Below are positions 7,677 through 15,636 of a stretch of DNA of 53,974 nucleotides, piece by piece. The position numbers and the translations under genes are program-made. This stretch comes from UBA1794 sp964439955. GTDB taxonomy: Bacteria > Bacteroidota > Bacteroidia > Bacteroidales > Bacteroidaceae. The DNA lies in contig CAYTPX010000012.1 of assembly GCA_964439955.1 (NCBI GenBank), positions 1-53,974 on the forward strand, written 5' to 3'. Every line of letters begins with the position of its first letter. Position 1 is the first letter of the stretch. The notes beneath the pieces are model-generated. The model saw only the letters and a list, made by a program, of their open reading frames with translations, had not been told where the DNA came from and did not search any database.

Positions 7677-8083
7677 AATCATCTTTTCCCATATCCAGTT
7701 TCGTCCTCGGCCGCCATGCCATTTTTTTCGTCCTTAAGGCCGGAAGGAGGCCACAGCTGAACCGGTTGCGTAGGGTTGATGTAGCATTCGATCTTCAGCA
7801 GCGTCTGTTACTTCACCGCAGATTCCAACAGGCATCCTCATACCGTCTATTTCCGTACCTCCCCATGGTATGCTCGTTTCGCTGCCAGTTCCTCAATCTT
7901 GTTCTTTCTATTTATTTGTCGGTAGAACAATGTTATTGTCGATAGGGCAGTTGGAAGGGGTGAGCCGGCTGCTCCGGGGGGCGTAAATGGCGTGAATGGA
8001 CGAAAAAAGCGGGTAGGGGAATGTGTTTCCTCTGCGGTTTTGTGGTGAATTTCCTTATTTTCTCAAAAAAAGTTGGCAGAAAG
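7677..8083. other. Intergenic region with a possible decayed reading frame
   Basis: About 400 bp between the endonuclease gene and the tRNA promoter. On the minus strand a stretch ending at the stop 7681-7679 reads LLKIECYINPTQPVQLW and, a little further, EKNGMAAEDETGYGKR, but stops interrupt it upstream. It may be the end of a degraded accessory gene. I do not recognise the product. Nothing else is seen. Confidence 0.3.
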
Positions 8084-8115
8084 TTTGGTAAGTATCTCGG
8101 AAAGGCCTACCTTTG
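8084..8115 (+). promoter_or_regulatory. Promoter of the tRNA-Val genes
   Basis: TTTG (8084-8087), 20 bp, then TACCTTTG (8108-8115): a full match to the Bacteroidota sigma consensus, placed 42 bp before the first tRNA. Confidence 0.8.
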
Positions 8116-8157
8116 CATCGCTTTTCCAGAAGGAAGTACCCGGAAGGGTGCGGAGAC

Positions 8158-8232
8158 GGGCGCTTAGCTCAGCTGGTTTAGAGCATCTGCCTTACAAGCA
8201 GAGGGTCGGGGGTTCGAATCCCTCAGCGCCCA
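8158..8232 (+). tRNA. tRNA-Val, anticodon UAC
   Basis: A 75-nt cloverleaf. The acceptor arms GGGCGCT and AGCGCCC pair perfectly, the D arm is GCTCAGCTGGTTTAGAGC, the anticodon loop CTTACAA gives anticodon TAC, and the T arm is GGGGGTTCGAATCCCTC. CCA is not encoded. A second identical gene follows 79 bp later. Confidence 0.97.
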
Positions 8233-8311
8233 CGCCGTGGAAAAGTCGGACAATTTGAAGTGGAAAAAGTCGGAATTCTCTTTTAGGAAAAGAGGAGAGG
8301 AAAAATATGAC

Positions 8312-8386
8312 GGGCGCTTAGCTCAGCTGGTTTAGAGCATCTGCCTTACAAGCAGAGGGTCGGGGGTTCGAATCCCTCAGCGCCCA
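8312..8386 (+). tRNA. tRNA-Val, anticodon UAC (second identical copy)
   Basis: Identical over all 75 nt to the gene at 8158-8232. No separate promoter is seen in the 79-bp spacer, so both are probably processed from one transcript ending at the terminator at 8461. Confidence 0.97.
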
Positions 8387-8460
8387 CCGGATAAGGCCGG
8401 GATTGCCCGGCTGGTAAGGATTCGGCTAATTTTTAGTGTGTTTTCATAGTTTTAGGTTTG

Positions 8461-8494
8461 GCTGATGTGTATCACATCGGCTTTTTTTGTTTTT
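8461..8494 (+). terminator. Intrinsic terminator after the tRNA genes
   Basis: Stem GCTGATGTG / CACATCGGC (one wobble) with loop TAT, followed by TTTTTTTGTTTTT. Confidence 0.85.
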
Positions 8495-8500
8495 ATTTGA

Positions 8501-8532
8501 TTGCTTCCTTCCGTTTATTATTGCTACCTTTG
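8501..8532 (+). promoter_or_regulatory. Probable promoter of the trpS operon
   Basis: TTG (8501-8503), 21 bp, TACCTTTG (8525-8532). It implies a leader of more than 110 nt before trpS, which contains inverted CCTCCCTTGGAGG and a 16-codon frame (8596-8646) with no Trp codons, so a leader-peptide attenuator is not supported. Confidence 0.6.
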
Positions 8533-8656
8533 TGCCCTCCCTTGGAGGACTGTCCCGCAGCACGGCGAAGGGGAGGTACACGCTTGGTTCGTTATATGGA
8601 AAGCGTATTAAGTACATACCCCCGGGCCAACAAAGGGGAAAATTAAAAGTAAAATA

Positions 8657-9646
8657 ATGAAGCAGACAGTATTGAGCGGTATTCGCCCTACGGGCAATTT
8701 GCACTTGGGCAACTATTTTGGCGCTGTACGGAGTTTCGTGCGGATGCAGGAAGAGTATGATTGCTATTTCTTCATAGCCGACTGGCATTCGCTGACCACG
8801 TGCCCGAAGCCAGAAGATATAGTGGCTTCTGCCGAGACGATTCTGGCCGAGTACTTGGCCTGTGGGCTGGATCCTGAGAAAGTGACCATTTATTTCCAAA
8901 GCGACGTGAAGGAGGTGCTGGAGTTGTACCTGTATCTGAACATGAATACGTACTTGGGTGAGTTGGAACGCGTGACGACGTTTAAGGAAAAAGCGCGTAA
9001 GCAGCCGGACAACGTGAACGCGGGGTTGCTCACATATCCTACGCTCATGGCGGCAGATATCTTGATACACCGTGCGCAGAAAGTGCCGGTAGGCAAGGAC
9101 CAGGAGCAGAATATGGAGATGGCGCGCAAGTGTGCCCGGCGCTTTAACTATATATATGGGGTGGATTTCTTCCCCGAACCCGAGTCGTTCCATTTTACCA
9201 AGGAGGCATTGAAAGTGCCGGGACTGGACGGGAGCGGGAAGATGGGCAAGAGTGAGGGCAACTGCATTTACCTGAAAGACGATGCCAAGACGATTACGAA
9301 GAAAGTGATGAAAGCCGTCACCGACAGCGGCCCGGTTGCTCCCAACAGCGAGAAACCGGAGGTCATTGAGAATCTTTTCACGTTCCTCCGGATTGTATCC
9401 AAGCCAGAGACGGTGGCTTATTTCGAAGAAAAATGGAATGATTGTTCAATCCGTTACGGTGATTTGAAAAAACAGCTGGCAGCGGACATCATTTCATACA
9501 CAGAGCCGGTACGCGAACGTATTTTGGAGTATTCGTCCGACCGCAAACGGTTGCTGGATATTGCGGCTGCCGGCGCGGAAAAGGCACGTGCCAATGCGCA
9601 GGCCACGATAAGGGAGGTGCGCCAGATTATCGGCTTCCGCAACTAA
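8657..9646 (+). CDS. trpS: Tryptophanyl-tRNA synthetase
   Basis: A 329-residue class I aminoacyl-tRNA synthetase that charges tRNA-Trp with tryptophan in the cytoplasm. The HIGH-type motif is HLGN in GIRPTGNLHLGNYFG (residues 8-22). The second signature is GKMGKSEGN near residue 195, the usual TrpRS variant of KMSKS. GKDQEQNMEMAR in the centre is also typical. Length matches the bacterial family. It is the first gene of a + strand run continuing into ruvX (16 bp to its ATG), def and a TPR protein. Confidence 0.97.
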   Translation: MKQTVLSGIRPTGNLHLGNYFGAVRSFVRMQEEYDCYFFIADWHSLTTCPKPEDIVASAETILAEYLACGLDPEKVTIYFQSDVKEVLELYLYLNMNTYLGELERVTTFKEKARKQPDNVNAGLLTYPTLMAADILIHRAQKVPVGKDQEQNMEMARKCARRFNYIYGVDFFPEPESFHFTKEALKVPGLDGSGKMGKSEGNCIYLKDDAKTITKKVMKAVTDSGPVAPNSEKPEVIENLFTFLRIVSKPETVAYFEEKWNDCSIRYGDLKKQLAADIISYTEPVRERILEYSSDRKRLLDIAAAGAEKARANAQATIREVRQIIGFRN

Positions 9647-9662
9647 ACGGGTGAAGGGACTG

Positions 9663-10100
9663 ATGGCGCGTATTCTGGCAATAGACTATGGGAAGAAGCG
9701 GTCGGGGATAGCTGTGACCGACCCTCTCCAGATCATCGCTGGCGGGTTGGCCACCGTGCATACCCCGGAACTGGAAACATGGCTGGGGGATTATATCGGA
9801 AGGGAACCGGTGGAGCGCATCGTAGTGGGCATGCCGCGGCAGAATAGCGGTGCATTATCGGAAAATGCGGCTCGCGTAATCCCCTTTATCAACCGTTTGC
9901 GGAAACTTTATCCCTTGATTCCCGTGGAAGAAGCGGACGAGCGGTTTACCTCAGTGCTGGCACACCGGGCCATGCTGGAGGGAGGGTTGAAGAAAATGGA
10001 TCGCCGTGACAAGGCATTGGTCGACGAGATAAGTGCCACCATCATCTTGCAGTCTTATTTGGAACAGCGTTCTTTCAAGCAAAGGGACGCTGGGGAATAA
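9663..10100 (+). CDS. ruvX: RuvX/YqgF-family nuclease (putative pre-16S rRNA nuclease or Holliday junction resolvase)
   Basis: A 145-residue RNase H-fold protein. It begins ARILAIDYGKKRSGIAVTD, with the first catalytic Asp in AIDYG. It also has VVGMP, EADERFTS and, near the C-terminus, DEISATIILQSYL with the last catalytic Asp, the conserved set for YqgF proteins. YqgF in E. coli matures the 5' end of 16S rRNA; the Holliday-junction role is older annotation. I chose the ATG at 9663, which has GAAGGGA before it, over the GTG at 9651. It follows trpS by 16 bp and precedes def. Confidence 0.92.
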   Translation: MARILAIDYGKKRSGIAVTDPLQIIAGGLATVHTPELETWLGDYIGREPVERIVVGMPRQNSGALSENAARVIPFINRLRKLYPLIPVEEADERFTSVLAHRAMLEGGLKKMDRRDKALVDEISATIILQSYLEQRSFKQRDAGE

Positions 10101-10136
10101 CTTGAAATATACAATGGAAAAAGAACGGGAGAATAT

Positions 10137-10712
10137 ATGATATTACCAATTTATACTTACGGGCAGCCTGTCTTGCGCGAGGAGGCTGAAGAGGTGGATG
10201 TTGATTCGCCAGAGGTTAAGCAACAGCTGGAGACGTTGCTTCCGGATATGTTTGAGACTCTTGACCATGCCGACGGGGTGGGGCTGGCTGCCCCCCAGGT
10301 GGGATTGCCCATCCGTTTGGTAGTGGTAGACCTTTCGGCCTATGCTGATGAGGATCCGGCTTTTGCAGACTATAAGAAAGTGTTTATCAATCCTGATATT
10401 TACGAAGAAAGCAGGGAGGAGTGCTCAATGGGTGAAGGTTGCCTGAGCCTTCCGGGCATTCATGAGAATGTGAAGCGTCCCGTGTCGGTACGGATTCGCT
10501 ATTTGGACGAGCATTTTCAGGTACACGACGAGGAATTGTCCGGTTTTCCGGCGCGGGTCATCCAGCACGAGTGTGACCATTTGGACGGGACGATGTTTAT
10601 CGACCATCTGGCAGGCCTTCGGAAACAAATGATAAAAGGGAAGTTAAGTGCCCTGTTGAAAGGCAAGATCCAGGCTGGTTACAAGGTGAAGCAGCTGCCC
10701 CGGAAAGCATAA
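10137..10712 (+). CDS. def: Peptide deformylase
   Basis: A 191-residue metalloenzyme that removes the formyl group from the initiator methionine of new proteins. All three motifs are present: GVGLAAPQVG (47-56), EGCLSLPG with metal ligand Cys102, and QHECDHLDG with metal ligands His144 and His148 and catalytic Glu145. It continues the trpS-ruvX run and ends 25 bp before the TPR gene. The linkage ruvX-def-TPR protein is familiar from Bacteroidales genomes. Confidence 0.97.
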   Translation: MILPIYTYGQPVLREEAEEVDVDSPEVKQQLETLLPDMFETLDHADGVGLAAPQVGLPIRLVVVDLSAYADEDPAFADYKKVFINPDIYEESREECSMGEGCLSLPGIHENVKRPVSVRIRYLDEHFQVHDEELSGFPARVIQHECDHLDGTMFIDHLAGLRKQMIKGKLSALLKGKIQAGYKVKQLPRKA

Positions 10713-10737
10713 AAATAAGAAAGAAAGCGGCAGGCTT

Positions 10738-12852
10738 GTGGAGTATCGGAAAGTCATAGCATTCCTTTTGGGGCTTCTTGCCTTCCCGTTTTGCTGCACG
10801 CAGGGGCAAATCCGTGTAGACCATGCGTTGGCAATGGGACAGAATGCATTATATTATGAGGACTATATGCTTTCCATCCAGTACTTCAACCGGGTAATTT
10901 CTTCGCGTCCCTATTTGGCCCAGCCCTATTTTTTCCGAGGGTTGGCCAAGTTTAGGTTAGAAGACTATAGCGGGGCGGTGGAAGATTGTTCCGAGGCCAT
11001 CAGGCGTAATCCCTATTTTAGCGACAGTTACCGTTTGCGCGCCATCGGTTGGATTGAGTTGGCACGCTACGATTCCGCCGTGGCCGACTATAAACATGTG
11101 CTCTCGCTCAATCCGCAGGAGACGGTGGCTTTCCACAATATCAGCCTTTGCTACATGCACTTGAAGGAGTTTTCCGCTGCACGGGAAAGCCTCGAGGCCT
11201 TGGACCGCTACACTCCTGTGCCCGATAAGGGTAAGGTGTGGCTGATGAAGGCCAGCGTCTCTTTGGAGGAAGGTGATACCTTGCAGGCCTTGGATTGCGT
11301 GAACCGTTCCTTGGAGTACGATACCCTGCAAGCCGACGCATGGGGCTTCAAGGCTTCCCTGTCGATGCAGGAGGAAGAATGGGAGAGGGCCGAGTCGGAA
11401 TGGACGCGGGCCATACGTTGTAACGTGCGGAATGCCGATTTGTATGTGAACCGCGCTTTGTCGCGCTATTACCAATGGCGCTATGACGACGCGCTGGCGG
11501 ATTACGATGAGGCTATACGCATCCATCCCCGCCACGTAGTGGCTCATTACAACCGGGGGCTGCTCCGCATGAATGTCGGCGACGACAATCGGGCTATTGA
11601 GGATTTCGATTTCATCCTTTCCTTGCAGCCCGACAACGAGACGGCACTCGTCAATCGCGGAATCCTCCGCTTGCGCACCGGAAACACGCAAGGGGCTATA
11701 GAGGATTTCAGCGGCATCCTTGAGCGTCATCCTAATTTCTTGGCCGGCTACTATTATCGGGCCGAAGCTTACCGCAAGGCCGGGATGGCTGCGGCTGCGG
11801 CGCGCGATGAGGCTAAATTGGTGAAAGCCGATTTGGACATGCGTTTCGGGGGGAACAGCTGGAAGACCGGAGGCAAGCCGCAACCCGCACGGAAGCTGTC
11901 GGACGTGGATATTGAGGATTACGGGCAAGTGCTGGAAAACGACGATAAGGGCGAAGATCCTAAGTATGAGAGCGAGTTCCGGGGGCGCATACAGGACCGT
12001 TCGGTCGAGGCTGTCCCTTGCCCGCCCTATGTCTTGACTTTCTACCGCATGTCTGGCGAGTTCCGGGCTGCGCTTTCGTATTATTCCCGGTTGGAGGCCC
12101 TCAACAACAAGAAAGTATTCAGCTCGCCGCTCTACTTGGACTGTTCGGATGCGGCACTCACTGCCGGGCAGGTACAAGAGCGGTTCGTATCCATCGATAG
12201 CTTGAGCCGCCGCATTGAAACAGTGCTGCAACTTTGGCCGGAAAACGCCGGGACTTCTGCCCCAGACCGCTTGGGGAATGCGGGAGAAGGTGCGCAGGAC
12301 TTTCCCCGCGAGATTCCCGCCTTGCTTTTCATGGCACGGAGCATCGATTACAGCCTGACGCACGATTTGGAAGCGGCCTTGGCCGATGCCGAGCGGGCCA
12401 TAGCGGCCGACACCTCCCTCGTGTGGGTCTATTTCCAGCGGGCTGTCGTGCGTTTTAAAATCTACCGTTTGCAGAAAGACCGTCCTGCGTTTTCCTCTTC
12501 TGACGGCCTTGCCGCCGATCCGGCGCAGGAGTTGTCGCTTCCGGCAGTGACCCTTTCCGAAGTTTATGCCGACTTGGAGCACGTCTCCCGCATGGCGCCC
12601 GATTTTCCCTATGCCCGTTACAACGCCGGGCTTATCTTGGCCTTGATGGGCAAGGAAAAAGAGGCCATTGCCGCTTACGGCGAGGCCATCCGCTTGGACC
12701 CTTCTCTGGCGGAAGCCTATTTCAACCGGGGGTTATTGTACATGGAGGGAGGCTTGGAGGCCGACCGTTCCCAAGCCTTCTCCGACTTGAGCCGGGCGGG
12801 TGAGCTGGGAATCCCCCAAGCCTATAGCCTGATCAAGTTCTACTCGAAGTGA
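10738..12852 (+). CDS. Exported TPR-repeat protein
   Basis: A 704-residue protein starting at a GTG (residues MEYRKVIAF) with a hydrophobic signal segment at about 5-24. At least nine TPR units occupy residues 30-370; examples are PYFFRGLAKFRLEDYSGAVE, ADLYVNRALSRYYQWRYDDA and ALVNRGILRLRTGNTQGAIE. An acidic linker (about 390-425) follows, and further TPR-like units run from about 520 to the end (LAEAYFNRGLLYMEGGLEAD). It has no enzymatic motif, so it is likely a periplasmic scaffold. Its partner is unknown. It is the last gene of the trpS-ruvX-def run. Confidence 0.85.
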   Translation: MEYRKVIAFLLGLLAFPFCCTQGQIRVDHALAMGQNALYYEDYMLSIQYFNRVISSRPYLAQPYFFRGLAKFRLEDYSGAVEDCSEAIRRNPYFSDSYRLRAIGWIELARYDSAVADYKHVLSLNPQETVAFHNISLCYMHLKEFSAARESLEALDRYTPVPDKGKVWLMKASVSLEEGDTLQALDCVNRSLEYDTLQADAWGFKASLSMQEEEWERAESEWTRAIRCNVRNADLYVNRALSRYYQWRYDDALADYDEAIRIHPRHVVAHYNRGLLRMNVGDDNRAIEDFDFILSLQPDNETALVNRGILRLRTGNTQGAIEDFSGILERHPNFLAGYYYRAEAYRKAGMAAAAARDEAKLVKADLDMRFGGNSWKTGGKPQPARKLSDVDIEDYGQVLENDDKGEDPKYESEFRGRIQDRSVEAVPCPPYVLTFYRMSGEFRAALSYYSRLEALNNKKVFSSPLYLDCSDAALTAGQVQERFVSIDSLSRRIETVLQLWPENAGTSAPDRLGNAGEGAQDFPREIPALLFMARSIDYSLTHDLEAALADAERAIAADTSLVWVYFQRAVVRFKIYRLQKDRPAFSSSDGLAADPAQELSLPAVTLSEVYADLEHVSRMAPDFPYARYNAGLILALMGKEKEAIAAYGEAIRLDPSLAEAYFNRGLLYMEGGLEADRSQAFSDLSRAGELGIPQAYSLIKFYSK

Positions 12853-12890
12853 AATCCCGTGCCCCTTGGGTCGTTTTGGTGCGGGATTTC
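12851..12890 (+). repeat. Hairpin overlapping the stop codon of the TPR gene
   Basis: GAAATCCCGTGCC (12851-12863) pairs with GGTGCGGGATTTC (12878-12890), 13 bp with two G-T wobbles. The left arm starts inside the TGA stop (12850-12852). No T-run follows (AGGAAAAATT), so it may be a weak terminator or mRNA 3'-end stabiliser. Confidence 0.6.
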
Positions 12891-12943
12891 AGGAAAAATT
12901 CAGAATGCCTTGCTTTATTTGCCTGTATAAAACTGCCGGTGCT

Positions 12944-13621
12944 ATGAAAATACTTATCGTGGAAGACGAACCCCATTTGCGGGAGCTGACCAAGAAATCG
13001 CTGGAAAAGGAGCGCTATATCGTGGAGACGGCTGCCGATTATCGTTCGGCCTTGCGCAAAATAGAGGACTATGAATACGACTGTATCCTCTTGGACCTCA
13101 TGCTTCCTGACGGGAACGGCCTATCCTTGCTGAAGGTATTGAAGAGCCTGGGGAAAGGGGCTTCCGTCATTATCCTCTCGGCGCGTGATGCGATAGAAGA
13201 CAAAGTCGCGGGCTTAGACTTGGGCGCCGACGACTATTTGTCGAAGCCTTTCCATATGATCGAGCTGGGCGCCCGCATAAAAAGTGTGCTCCGGCGCAAG
13301 CATTGCGGTGCGGAGATGACGCTGGACGTGGGGAATGTGACGCTCTTTCCCGACAATTTCCGTGTCCTCGTGGGAGAAAAAGAGGTAGAGCTTGGGCGGA
13401 AGGAATACGACATATTGTTCTATTTCATGAACCGCTTGGGGCGGCTTGTCAGCAAGAACGATCTGGCAGAGTCGGTATGGGGCGACCATTTCGACCAAGT
13501 GGATAACTTCGATTTCATATATGCCCAAATCAAAAATCTCCGGCGTAAGCTGAAAGAAGCCGGGGCTACCCCGGAGATAAAGGCGGTCTATGGCTTCGGA
13601 TACAAAATGGTATTGGAATAA
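12944..13621 (+). CDS. OmpR-family response regulator
   Basis: A 225-residue two-domain regulator. The receiver domain (1-120) has the acidic pair ED in VEDEP, the phosphoacceptor Asp51 in LLDLMLPDG, the switch residue in ILSARD and Lys101 in LSKPF. The C-terminal winged helix (about 130-225) ends with YAQIKNLRRKLKE and KAVYGFGYKM, typical of OmpR/PhoB DNA-binding domains. The ATG at 12944 is the start because it begins the receiver fold directly (MKILIVEDEP); a longer frame to 12866 adds unrelated residues and crosses the hairpin. Its stop overlaps the kinase start (TAATG). Confidence 0.95.
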   Translation: MKILIVEDEPHLRELTKKSLEKERYIVETAADYRSALRKIEDYEYDCILLDLMLPDGNGLSLLKVLKSLGKGASVIILSARDAIEDKVAGLDLGADDYLSKPFHMIELGARIKSVLRRKHCGAEMTLDVGNVTLFPDNFRVLVGEKEVELGRKEYDILFYFMNRLGRLVSKNDLAESVWGDHFDQVDNFDFIYAQIKNLRRKLKEAGATPEIKAVYGFGYKMVLE

Positions 13622-14925
13622 TGGGGCGTCCTTTCTCGCTTTCTTCCCTTATCCTCTCCCGCATTTCTTGGTGTCTGGTATTCGTGTTCTCAGTGTGGGG
13701 TATATGCTTTTATTGGGCGATTGTCGGCGAAATAAATGATGAGACCGACGATGCCTTGGAAGACTATTCGGAAACCCTCATCATCCGTTCTCTTTCTGGC
13801 GAGTTGCTTCCCAGTAGGAGCGACGCTTCAAACAACCAATTCTATCTGCGTACCCTTCCGGACGACTATGTCCCCATCGAGAAACGCATCACTTATAGGG
13901 ACTCGATGGTCTACATCCCCCAGAAAAGGGAAAAGGAGCCGGCGCGTATCTTGACCACTATCTTCGAAGACGCCGAGGGAAATTTCAAGGAGCTTACCGT
14001 TTTGACGCCGACTATCGAAAAAGACGATTTGCGCAAGGCCATCCTTTTCTGGATTGTGGTGCTTTATATGTTCATGTTGTTGTCGGTCTTGTTCATAAAC
14101 ATTTGGGTTCTGAACCGGAGCATGCGTCCGTTGCGTGTATTGCTCCGTTGGCTGGACGAATACCGCATAGGGGGAAGGAATAAGCCTTTGGACAATGAGA
14201 CACGGGTCGTGGAGTTTCGCAAGCTGAACGAAGCCGCCATCCGCCATACCCGGCGGAATGAACGCCTTTACGAGGAGCAAAAGGAATTCATCGGCAATGC
14301 TTCCCACGAAATGCAGACGCCTTTGGCCATTTGCCAGAGCCGCTTGGAAATGCTGATGGAAGACGAGACGCTGTCTGAGGGGCAACTGATGGAACTGGCC
14401 AAGATGCATAGCACCATCGAGCGCATGATTCGCCAAAACCGCTCGCTTCTGTTGTTGTCCAAGATTGATAACGGGCAGTTCGGAGAGGTCTCCAGCCAGA
14501 ACTTGAACGAGCTGTTGAAAAAGTATATGGCCGATTACGAAGAGGTATATAAGTATAAGCAAATCACCCTTTCGGTCGAGGAAAAAGGCGAATTGCGCGT
14601 GGAAATGGACGCCTCGCTGGCGGCCACCATGCTGTTCAACCTGCTGAAGAATGCGTATACGCATAGTCCCAGTGGCAGCACGATACGGATTTACATCGAT
14701 GCCTCTGGGCTGGAGATTTGCAACACGGCCGCCGGTGCGCCATTGGATGCGGAACATGTGTTCGACCGTTTCTGGCATTCTTCGGAAACGGACGGATCTA
14801 CGGGATTGGGCCTTTCGATAGTCCACTCTATTTGCCGTCTTTATGGCTTGGGGATATCCTATGAATACCGCGACGGAAGCCATTGTTTCCGCCTTTCTCC
14901 CCGCCAAGTTGCGGATGCCCGCTGA
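13621..14925 (+). CDS. Sensor histidine kinase
   Basis: A 434-residue inner-membrane kinase. TM1 (about 14-36) and TM2 (about 139-163) enclose a periplasmic domain of about 100 residues that should sense the signal. The H-box is NASHEMQTPLA with His229. The ATP-binding domain has an N-box NLLKNAYTHSP (Asn344 region), an F-box FDRFWH and a G-box TGLGLSI (394-400). Translation is coupled to the response regulator through a TAATG overlap, so the two are cognate partners. The PepSY-like gene 129 bp downstream is the probable target or co-sensor. Confidence 0.95.
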   Translation: MGRPFSLSSLILSRISWCLVFVFSVWGICFYWAIVGEINDETDDALEDYSETLIIRSLSGELLPSRSDASNNQFYLRTLPDDYVPIEKRITYRDSMVYIPQKREKEPARILTTIFEDAEGNFKELTVLTPTIEKDDLRKAILFWIVVLYMFMLLSVLFINIWVLNRSMRPLRVLLRWLDEYRIGGRNKPLDNETRVVEFRKLNEAAIRHTRRNERLYEEQKEFIGNASHEMQTPLAICQSRLEMLMEDETLSEGQLMELAKMHSTIERMIRQNRSLLLLSKIDNGQFGEVSSQNLNELLKKYMADYEEVYKYKQITLSVEEKGELRVEMDASLAATMLFNLLKNAYTHSPSGSTIRIYIDASGLEICNTAAGAPLDAEHVFDRFWHSSETDGSTGLGLSIVHSICRLYGLGISYEYRDGSHCFRLSPRQVADAR

Positions 14926-15054
14926 TTTTTTTGCGATTTTCCGAAAAAAAGATGCCTTCCGGCTTCCGATTTCCAAATCTTTTCAGAATCACTTCCGACC
15001 TTCGTCGTACGAAATTAGCCATCGGAGTATTAACCTTTAAAAACTTATGCGATT

Positions 15055-15498
15055 ATGAAAAAGCTGTTTTTTGTTTTAGTATGTTTCTTTTCCGTCCAAG
15101 TGATGGCTTTCCCGTTGATAGGGGATGACACGCCGATCCAAGTTTCGCAACTTCCGGCCGCGGCGCAGCAGCTTATTAAGAACTACTTTTCTTCCAATAA
15201 GGTAGCGCTGGCGAAGATGGAACGCGACTTGCTCAGCAAATCGTATGACGTGACTTTCACCAATGGCGACAAGCTGGGATTCGATTCCAAAGGGCAGTGG
15301 ACGGAAATCAAGTGCTACGGTTCTTCCGTGCCAGCCGAATTGGTGCCCCCCGCGATAGCGAGCTATGTGGAGGAAAATTACGGTGATTCGCGGATCATAG
15401 CCATCGAGAAGGACTACACCCACTACGAGGTGAAACTCTCCAACCGGGTGGAGCTGGAATTCAACAAGTATTTTCAGTTAATCGACATCGATTATTGA
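15055..15498 (+). CDS. Periplasmic PepSY-like (DUF2874/BLIP-like) protein
   Basis: A 147-residue protein with a signal peptide (MKKLFFVLVCFFSVQVMA). The mature part holds two similar alpha/beta units: LPAAAQQLIKNYFSSNKVALAKMERD...YDVTFTNGDKLGFDSKG and VPPAIASYVEENYGDSRIIAIEKD...YEVKLSNRVELEFNKYF (written as short pieces). This is the tandem arrangement of Bacteroidota PepSY-like proteins, thought to bind or inhibit periplasmic targets. It lies just after a response regulator and kinase pair and is followed by a strong terminator, so it forms the end of that module. The ligand is unknown. Confidence 0.85.
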   Translation: MKKLFFVLVCFFSVQVMAFPLIGDDTPIQVSQLPAAAQQLIKNYFSSNKVALAKMERDLLSKSYDVTFTNGDKLGFDSKGQWTEIKCYGSSVPAELVPPAIASYVEENYGDSRIIAIEKDYTHYEVKLSNRVELEFNKYFQLIDIDY

Positions 15499-15529
15499 AT
15501 TGGAAAGTATTTGAACGATGAATGGGAAG

Positions 15530-15572
15530 CCCCGCGGCTTATTCACATAAGCCGCGGGGATTATTTTTGTTT
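15530..15572 (+). terminator. Intrinsic terminator after the PepSY-like gene
   Basis: Perfect 12-bp stem CCCCGCGGCTTA / TAAGCCGCGGGG with loop TTCACA, then ATTATTTTTGTTT. The T-tract overlaps the -33 element of the next promoter. Confidence 0.93.
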
Positions 15573-15600
15573 GACGCGGCACTTTTTTTCCCTACCTTTG
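15570..15600 (+). promoter_or_regulatory. Promoter of the ABC-F gene
   Basis: TTTG (15570-15573), 19 bp, TACCTTTG (15593-15600). It lies inside a longer open frame beginning at 15511, which rules out starts upstream of 15637. Confidence 0.8.
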
Positions 15601-15636
15601 CATCCATCTCGGGTTCTGCCCTCAACTGTTACCGTT

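Noticed and set aside
8073..8258. A 61-codon plus-strand frame over the first tRNA
   Set aside because: It covers the tRNA-Val gene and its promoter.
8158..8386. Two identical tRNA-Val genes as att sites of an integrated element
   Set aside because: They are complete tandem genes with a shared promoter and terminator. The accessory genes lie on their 5' side, and no integrase or partial tRNA repeat was found.
8596..8646. A 16-codon frame before trpS as an attenuation leader peptide
   Set aside because: It contains no Trp codons and no alternating terminator structure is evident.
10957..12582. A 541-codon minus-strand frame opposite the TPR gene
   Set aside because: The plus strand encodes clear TPR repeats; the antisense protein has no motif or start signal.
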